A DNA stretch of 64,000 bases, taken from assembly GCF_018687715.1 (NCBI RefSeq), contig NC_056755.1, positions 27,821,501 through 27,885,500 on the forward strand, in the 5' to 3' direction. The notes under the pieces were generated by a model. The model was given only the letters and a program-made list of their open reading frames with translations. It ran no database searches and was not told the DNA's origin. This document shows, piece by piece, positions 56,947-64,000 of this stretch; within the stretch, counting starts at the first letter, position 1; each line of letters begins with the position of its first letter. The translations under genes were made by a program, and so were the position numbers. The DNA comes from Carya illinoinensis (taxonomy: Eukaryota > Streptophyta > Magnoliopsida > Fagales > Juglandaceae).

Positions 56947-57828
56947 GGAGCAGCGACATTGGTTTGACCAAATTCATCTTCAAATTTTGCCAATATCAAT
57001 ATTTTTTTGCATTTTCCTATTCCATCTAAATTCAATCCCCACACTAGGTTAACCATTCATTCTCTATATAATAATAATAAAATATTATTAAATTAATAAT
57101 TTTTTTATTTAATTTATTTTATCACATTTTGTAATTCTACCAATTAAATGTTAATAATAATTGTATTATAATTAAATTAATATTAAAAAATTATTACTAA
57201 ATGTTAATAATAATTATATTCTAATTAAATTAATATTAGAAAAAAGTATTATTAAATTTTAATAGTAATTATATTCTAATTAAATTAATATTAAAAAAGT
57301 ATTATTAAATGTTAATAGTAATTATATTCTAATTAAATTAATATTTAAAAAATTATTATTAAATGTTAATAATAATTATATTCTAATTAAATTAATATTA
57401 AAAAAAGTATTATTAAATGTTAATAATAATAATTATATTATATTAAATTAATATTACAAAGAAGTATTATTAAATGTTAATAGTAATTATATTCTAATTA
57501 AATTAATATTAAGAAAAGTATTGTTAAATGTTAATAATAATAATATTATATTCAATTAATATTAAAAAATATTATTAAATGTTAATAATAATTATATTCT
57601 AAATGTTAAATGTTAATTATATTATGATTAATTTAATTTATTTGTTTGGAGTGAGAGATTAATATTTTAATGTTTAATGAATGAATCGTGGTCTTCCATC
57701 TTTAGCTAACCACTGTAATAAAAGTCTAAATTATTTTAGATTTGTCCAATCCAATGTGAATGATTTTTTAGTCAAATTATGTAAAATTTAGCCAGGCATC
57801 TCATTTGGCCAAACAAATGAGAATGCCC
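56947..57828. mobile_element. Terminal-inverted-repeat element (~880 bp) in the Copia-D LTR
   Basis: The left end GGAGCAGCGACATTGGTTTG and the inverse of the right end (GGGCATTCTCATTTGTTTGG) match imperfectly over about 30 bp, continuing CCAAAT. It has no ORF. Most of the interior is an A/T tandem array. The exact target duplication could not be fixed because the site is a T run. Confidence 0.65.
57133..57625. repeat. A/T tandem array, about nine units of 55-59 bp
   Basis: The unit is TTATTAAATGTTAATA(A/G)TAATTATATTCTAATTAAATTAATATTA plus a short A-rich joint. Copies differ by point changes and joint length. Confidence 0.88.
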
Positions 57829-60600
57829 TTATAGGCCTTGGGCCTTTGCTTCACCTTCATTTCCCATCCATGTGGGACAAATGCAAAGGAGCAAAACCCA
57901 ACAGACCTCTTCCACAGTTACACCACATTCTAATTTTTTGAACATTTTTCTATTTTTTTGGAATGTTTTGCATATTCCACTTGATTGAGTTATTATGTAG
58001 CTTTCTAATTTTACCGAATCATAACTGTTGGCTTTCATGTGGGAATAGATAAAGTAAGAATCTTGACAATATATGTGATGCCCCCAGATCCTGTTTGGGA
58101 TTGGACAGAGACTAAAGTGTCGGGTTATGCAACTCAAGGTTACATACCTCGTTCATGACTATTAACATGTCATGTACCTAACATGTTATGAGTAGTATGC
58201 AATAATCACTGCAGAAAAAGTTAAAATCTAAGTAAAGATTGAGCAATTAAAGTATGGCATCAAATAAAGTAACTATTAATCCCAAAAGTATTTGTTCAAA
58301 ACTATCTCCCAATATAAAGAAAGGGTTTAAACCACAACCCTTGATATCAAAATACCTTCAAAAGGTCATGTACGACATAAAGGCTATTCGATTTTCCAAA
58401 TATGTTTCTTCTTATTCAAAAGATCTTGAACTTCCTTGATACGCTCAAGTAGCCTGGTTAAGCTGATGATTGCGTCTTCGAGGCTATCTCCCCTAGCATG
58501 CTGAGAGCTAGAGGCTACACTACCCTTGCCCTTCATAGTGTCTTCCTTGCTAGTCTCCTTTCTAATCTTGGGTGAATCTGAGCACTTGCACTTCCCTATT
58601 GCTTGCGTCTAGATCTATCACAACTTCTACCATTTCGAGGGAAATGGTAGTGGAAACTACCATAGTGACATTTCAAGACATATCAGCAAAATAAACCAAT
58701 AACATACAAGAAGATAATATGTGATATCCCATATGATAAGGATAAAGGTAGGTGGTATATGAGATCTCACATTACTTGGAAAAGAAAAATTCTTGCTTTT
58801 TATAATGTTTTAATGGGGTTTCAATTGTATCATCGACTAGTCATTTTAGAGTATAGGTCATGTGGTTTGGGTCTTCTATTGGGGGGTTACATAATATAAG
58901 CATGAATAGGCAAACCATGATTATGAATGCATGGACATGAATTTGACCAAAACTTATTTCATTCTTGTATGTGTCCTTTTCAAAACTTTGACCTTGTAAT
59001 CATGTAACAGAGTGACAAAATAACCATATAAGAATATCAGTTTTCAATTCATATCAATTATTTATAACCATCAATCCATATAAAAATGTGGGTGGACACT
59101 TCACGATTCCCTTATGCACTGTGGGCTCCTTGTTAGTTACCGCATCACATTGACGACCCTCTTGATTGGGTGTGAGTACGTCAAAGACCATATAATACAG
59201 CAGTTCGCAATTCGCCTCCATCGCATTTCCAATGTGTTGCACCCACTAGTGTTTGTTGCTACTTTGCTCCGGAATCCTTTAAAAAGAAATCATTCGAAGC
59301 CCGTTGACTATGCTTCATCGACCTAGGGTTTACCACTCCAATTTAAGTACTTCAGAGTGAACAGAGGAGTTCTACCAAGATATTCACACATCCTAGCATT
59401 TAGAGTCATGACAAAACCATTAAACTATTTCTTTTAATGCACAATCCCAAAAACATGTAACATGTGATTATGTAACTTTATGCAAAAATGTCATGTACTT
59501 ATGCCACACACAAAGAGTGCTTCACTTTTACAACTTGAAATAATTAGAACATGCAGAACACATACTTGGGTATGACATATGGAAGCTCAACAAAGCATAC
59601 ACCATTTCTCAAAACTCAAGCATGTTATTTGAATCAATAAGCAATATTTGAGCATAGCATGCATGTATAAGATGTAAACCATAGCACGTGACAAGAAACA
59701 ATTCCATAATTCAATTTGAATGAAAAAATGCAAAGTTTACACATGACATAAATACATTATCTAGGAATAAGTTAGAGCTTACTAAGCTTCAAAAGTATTA
59801 TTTTCTGACGATCAAGCAGGCTGAAAGTGTATGTTTCAATCATTAGACTCAGTAAAATTAACAATATTTCAAACCAAACGCGTGCTTCATGTTCTAGGGT
59901 TAAGCTTCTTACCCAGTCCTAGGGTTTCTTTCATCACTTCATGGCCTTTCTTTTGTCTTAATCCTCATAGACTCATGACTTGAGGAAACCCTAGGCCGAA
60001 TGATATTAGCACTTTCCTTGCTCAGTTAAAACCATTTTAGGTGCTAGTTCATCCTTGCAAATCCTAATGGCCATTTGTGTGCATTGTATGAAAGGAGCAT
60101 ACATGTGTGTGTATAACAATCCTATGCCCGAAAGTTTCTTGAAGATATGCAAGGATTTCTAAATTGTGTCTTACTAGAATGAAGGCCTTCATGGAAACCC
60201 TAGTGGTGGCAGAAAGTTACCCAACTCTACAAGGGTTCCTTTATTTCTATTTGGCCATTAATTATTTAGATTCTTTAGAAAACCCTAGACAACCCACACT
60301 TAATAAGATTAATCATGATTGAACCATACTCCATAAATTCCATAAGATTCACGACAAGGCCATAAATCACATCCCCAAGTCTCTCATGCCAAACATTCTT
60401 CAACTCAAAAACCCTTGCAAGTGTTTGTGTGTGTTCATGAGAAGAGATAAAAAAAAACATGAAGATTCTCACTATGCTAGCCTCTCCAATGTGATGTCCG
60501 AAGCTTCATTCCTATGCTTGTGTGAAGAGGGTGTTTGATTAGAAGGAAAATAGTGTTTGACTTTCTTTCCCTAAGGTAGGCAAGATAGAGAGAGGAGAGA

Positions 60601-60619
60601 GGGGGGGGGGGGGGGGGGG
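60601..60619. repeat. Poly(G) tract, about 19 G
   Basis: An uninterrupted G run after a GAGAGAGGAGAGA stretch, inside the outer solo LTR. Confidence 0.9.
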
Positions 60620-61197
60620 ACTCTGAAAATGGGACAAAATAACATTTGATCTTCCTCTAGCATGTGTATGGGCACCGGCCATTCAATGCCCCTTTATAAA
60701 TGCTTTCTTGTTCCCCCACTTATTCCCTCCCCTATTTTCTAGAAAAGTGAAAAGTCTTTAGAATCTCTTGCATGGGCGCCAAGTGTCTTCTTTCTTCTAG
60801 CCCTAGCTAAAATCTCTTCTTCTTCCCTTCATCATTGCCTTCTCTTGGGAACCTAAGGGTCTTCCTTGCATGGAGGACATGTGTTGCCTCCTTTGGGGTG
60901 AGTGAAACTCCATGCCTCCCTTCATCCATTTTTTGTTTAGATACAATGAACCAAAGGGAAAGGCAATGCATGGTTTCCAGCATCAAGTGGGTGTATGGCT
61001 CCTGCCGTACCTAAAATCCCTCTTGTCTTTTTCCATCCATAGATTCTTCTAGAAGCCATCATGAGTGGCATGTGGCTCTTCACCAAAACCAATCTCTCTC
61101 TTCACCTTCCTCATCATTATTTCTAGAAACCTTAAAGCCCCTATGCCATGTGTGACAAGTGGCCATGTGAAAGTTGGCTTTCATGGGTTGGACGTGT

Positions 61198-63218
61198 TGT
61201 GATGACCCGTTTTTACGTGTATTTTCACTGAAGGTGTTTTTAATTTAATTAATATATTAGCTCTTTTATTTTAAATTATTGTATTTTAAATTGGTTTTAT
61301 TTTATTTGATGTGGTGTTTAATTTATTTTAGTCGTTTTATGGTTTTTAAAATCGTTTTTGGCAGATCAATTTTTGGATTCTGGAAGTGAGGATTGGACCT
61401 CATTTCTTTCCCTCATATTTTCTTTTTTCCCTTTTTCTTTTTCTCTTTTCTTTTTCTTTCTCTTTTTCTTTCCTTTTCTTTCTTTTTTCTTCTTCTTTTC
61501 TTTCCCAATTTTCCCCTCCCGCACGCACAAACTCCCTCTCTTCTCTCTTCCGTCACCAATCTGTTCTTCACCCAGACCTGCCACTGTCGGCCGACGTGGC
61601 CAACATAGCCACCACCATTCGATCCCCCTCCGGCATGTGAACACCCCCACCAAAAATCATATCCATTTGAGCCGCCGTTAACCCCCTAGAGCCCCTCCTT
61701 TCCGCACGGTTGTGAGCCGTTTCTGGCGCCGTCGCTCCACTTCCTGCCACCATCTCTTCACCACTTCTTCCCCTACCTCTTGCCGTCCTAAACCACCCAA
61801 TTCAGGCCCCGATCCGTTGCCGGAGCAGCTCCCACGAGCTCAACTCCGTTCAGCCCCTTTTTGCACTTCCATCGCTGTTTCGACCGCCACCCACAGTCAA
61901 AGCTCACTTCCATTAGCTTCGTAAACATCCCTAGGCCATTCCCTATCAATTTCGTGTCTTGGTTTGTCCCCGTTCGAAAGTGGGTAATTTACTACCCACG
62001 GCCACAGTGTAAAATACACTGTTACGTTGATTCTCTCCGCCGTTTGCAACGCCATAAGCTTTCGAAAAATACCTTATAGTGCTGTAAGTATTTTCAAACT
62101 TTACTTTTAGATTTAAATATATTTTACTCTTACAATAAATTATCTGGTTGGTTGGTTAATTCCAGACTGAATCCGAGAAGTTCAGGGGTCGGATGGATTG
62201 AGGATGGAGTTGCTTGGTTTGTTGATTTGTGATTGGTTGGTTTGTGTCTTGAGGTTGCATTTACATGGTGCATTCACGTGCATTTTATTTAAATTGAGAA
62301 AATCCGGTTTTATATGTGTAAAGGAATTTTCAGATGCGTGTGTATCACGACCCCAAGCCGAGATGAGGTATTATCTCGGTGGAACTCATTTGGTCATTCG
62401 GGAGCGTAAAATACTGAGTGACGTCCCCTGAGTTGTCGTCTAGTGACAACGGGAGCGGGTGAGATGGTAACGCTCTCGTATCGACCCGTGGCCCTTCACT
62501 GGCGAGGGCTAGAGGATGCTTAACTACGAACGCGTGGGGAGCAGAACTAGGCATCGCTTGTTTAGGTGTCACACGCGTGGTCGTTACCTGCGGTGTAGCA
62601 CAGGAGTCAGGGTGTGCGGATAACCCCTAGGGGAGGTCATGGTGCATTCGGGTTAATTGGTTATTGATATGAATTGGATATGGGTCAAATGAGACTTTTG
62701 GCGTGAGTTGGAAAGTAATACGTTTTTAGGGCCAAATGAGATTTTTGGCGTTCGTGGAAAAATATCGTTTTGTGGGATATGTGCATTGGCATTATTTCAT
62801 GCATATTGTTTGAGTTTTAATATGTTTTTATCTAGTGGCATTTGGATCTTTACTTACCTGCGGCACCATTTTTTGGTACCGTAGATTTTGATGTAGAGAT
62901 CGAGGAGGACGAGGAGGCTGAGCCCGAGGAGGCGGCTCCGTCGGAGTATTGATTGGGAGTTTATGCTTTGTAGTTTGGGTTGAACAATATTTGTGGCTTG
63001 TAATATTTTATTATGTATGTTTTGAACAGCTTTGTATTAAACTAAGAAAAAATTCTGGGACTTAGTTATATGGCTTTGTTATCCGCTTCGTATTTTCTTT
63101 TACACATTTGTTGCATATACACACACTTGGCACTTGGCGATAGGGTAGTGACCCGTGTTATCATCATCCGGACGTCCCAATTTTCCCATGTCCGTACTTG
63201 GGATTTGGGGGCGTCACA
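61198..63218 (+). mobile_element. Solo LTR of the Tekay-like family (inner, 2021 bp), duplication CGTGT
   Basis: CGTGT at 61193-61197 and 63219-63223 flanks TGTGATGACCCG at the left and GGGGGCGTCACA at the right. The sequence matches the reverse complement of the 35219-37356 LTR throughout, for example TATTATCTCGGTGGA(A/G)CTC, CTGAGTGA(C/T)GTCCCCTGAGT and AGGTCATGG, with obvious divergence. The outer solo LTR continues on both sides. Confidence 0.9.
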
Positions 63219-63747
63219 CGTGTACTTTAGTAACTTTTTCAAGAAGCCATCTTGCATGCTTGCCAAGCGGCTCATCACCTTGTGAACCGAATCTCCCATC
63301 TCTATGGATAGAATGATTACATCTTCGGGAAACTCAAAGCCTTTCCATCCAAGTGGCGCCTCTCACTTATTCCAAATCCTAAACCATTAAAAAGGCCGAA
63401 ATGACTAAGTGTTGGGCTTGCGCGACTATTGCATCAACAGATAATTGCCTAAGTCAATCTTACACCCTTAACCTTCTCCAATAAACGTGCTTAAGTCCAT
63501 TTGGATTAAATTGGAAAATAAAATAAATATGAGTAAAGACCTAGCTCAGACCAGGTTATCACAATATGTATATATATATATTATATTATCTGTGTGTGTG
63601 GGGTCTATGTGTCATATACATGTAAGTGAATTTTGGAATTTAATATTTGAGCACCATCAATAAATTGCTTAGTTATTGTGATCTGATTCATAAAATACCC
63701 ATCCAAAAATATCTTGCAGCTATTTTCTTTTTCTTTTTTTAGGAGTC

Positions 63748-63909
63748 CTACTCATTATCTCTACACCACACATGATTTTTTATTTATTTATTTTTATTTT
63801 ATTCTTGCTAAACTAAAATAATTATTCTCCTCATCATTTGTACACTACATATTTGATAAGTGAAAAATTATAAATTAAAAATCATGTGGGGTGTAAGGAT
63901 GGTGAGTAG
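63748..63909. mobile_element. MITE of the second foldback family, copy 2
   Basis: CTACTCATTATCTCTACACC at the left is the inverse of GGTGTAAGGATGGTGAGTAG at the right with a few mismatches. The core is A/T-rich and 162 bp in all. Related to 46753-46945. Confidence 0.75.
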
Positions 63910-64000
63910 AATTTTTCTTTTCTCTTTTTAAACCCAAAATGTGAATAAATTAACACAACAAGTGTGAGGTAGAAACCATAAAACCACATAAGTAGTCCTC

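Larger units (their letters stand above)
54765..57903 (-). mobile_element. Copia-D: gag-only Ty1/copia relic with target duplication GACCT
   Basis: GACCT at 54760-54764 and 57904-57908 flanks TGTCGGGAATTTGG at the left and AAAACCCAACA at the right. The left LTR is 54765-55202. The right LTR starts 56604 (TGTTGAAAATTTGG) and is split by an insertion at about 56947-57828. Primer site and polypurine tract are both recognisable. Only gag is coded between the LTRs; protease to RNase H are gone. The LTRs are clearly diverged, so it is old. Confidence 0.85.
56604..57903 (-). repeat. Copia-D 5' LTR (right copy), interrupted
   Basis: LTR sequence matches the left copy at 56604-56946 and 57829-57903 (CTTATAGGCCTTGGGCC onward). 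Confidence 0.8.
58076..63563 (-). mobile_element. Solo LTR (outer, about 3.46 kb without the nested insert), duplication ATATG
   Basis: ATATG at 58071-58075 and 63564-63568 flanks TGATGCCCCCAGATCC at the left and CCAGGTTATCACA at the right. On the minus strand it starts TGTGATAACC and ends GGGGGCATCA, a gypsy-type LTR. No internal domain or second LTR exists, so it is a solo LTR left by LTR-LTR recombination. Its middle (AGAGTGAACAGAGGAGTTCTACC near 59350) is distantly related to the Tekay LTR here. It contains no gene. Confidence 0.82.

Noticed and set aside
61358..61924. Overlapping ORFs in the inner solo LTR
   Set aside because: The pyrimidine-rich tract and LTR sequence leave several frames open; the corresponding LTR region of the intact element is not coding.

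Overview
This window is nuclear DNA from a flowering plant, very probably a woody dicot. It has a ten-exon plant gene with canonical introns, Ty1/copia and Ty3/gypsy retrotransposons primed by initiator tRNA-Met, tRNA-derived SINEs, and Tourist-, hAT- and foldback-type MITEs. The Tourist-like MITE (an AT-rich core between CATCTCATCTCA motifs) resembles, from memory, repeats abundant in Fagales such as walnut and hickory. That placement is tentative. Nothing bacterial, viral-episomal or CRISPR-like is present.

Layout. 1-10500: a minus-strand Ty1/copia element (Copia-A), cut in its RNase H by a complete Reina-like gypsy element (375-5765, target duplication AAAAA) and in its integrase by a non-autonomous hAT element (7774-8494, 8-bp duplication). 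10757-19697: a large-LTR, non-coding retrotransposon derivative (LARD-like). Its left LTR is truncated and its right LTR is interrupted by a deletion-derivative copia element (Copia-B, 17013-19516, duplication GGTGG). 19740-27291: an old, decayed copia element (Copia-C). 27292-35218: low-density DNA with a LINE RNase H relic, a broken cysteine-rich receptor-like kinase (CRK), a tandem-repeat unit bounded by inverted repeats, and a MITE. 35219-44542: a young Tekay-like chromovirus with 2.14-kb LTRs. 47285-54461: the only convincing host gene, a plant SWAP70-like PH-domain protein. I reconstructed ten exons that keep phase throughout and total 1488 nt (495 aa plus stop). Its introns hold three SINE copies and a MITE. 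54765-57903: a gag-only copia relic (Copia-D, duplication GACCT) about 300 bp past the stop codon. 58076-63563: a solo LTR (duplication ATATG) with a second solo LTR of the Tekay family nested inside it (61198-63218, duplication CGTGT).

How the parts relate. Most of the window is a stack of insertions whose relative ages can be read from nesting, target duplications and LTR divergence. The Reina-like and Tekay-like elements are the youngest: about 4 differences in 435 bp, and about 17 in 2138 bp, between their LTR pairs, counted by eye. Both have long reading frames, each broken by one in-frame stop at a domain boundary: gag/protease in the Reina-like element, integrase/chromodomain in the Tekay-like one. 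Copia-A, C and D are decayed. I found no undescribed defence or metabolic system. The most noteworthy points are the intact gag-protease-integrase ORF of Copia-B without reverse transcriptase, the stop before the Tekay chromodomain, a young Tekay element without target duplication, and the nested solo LTRs.
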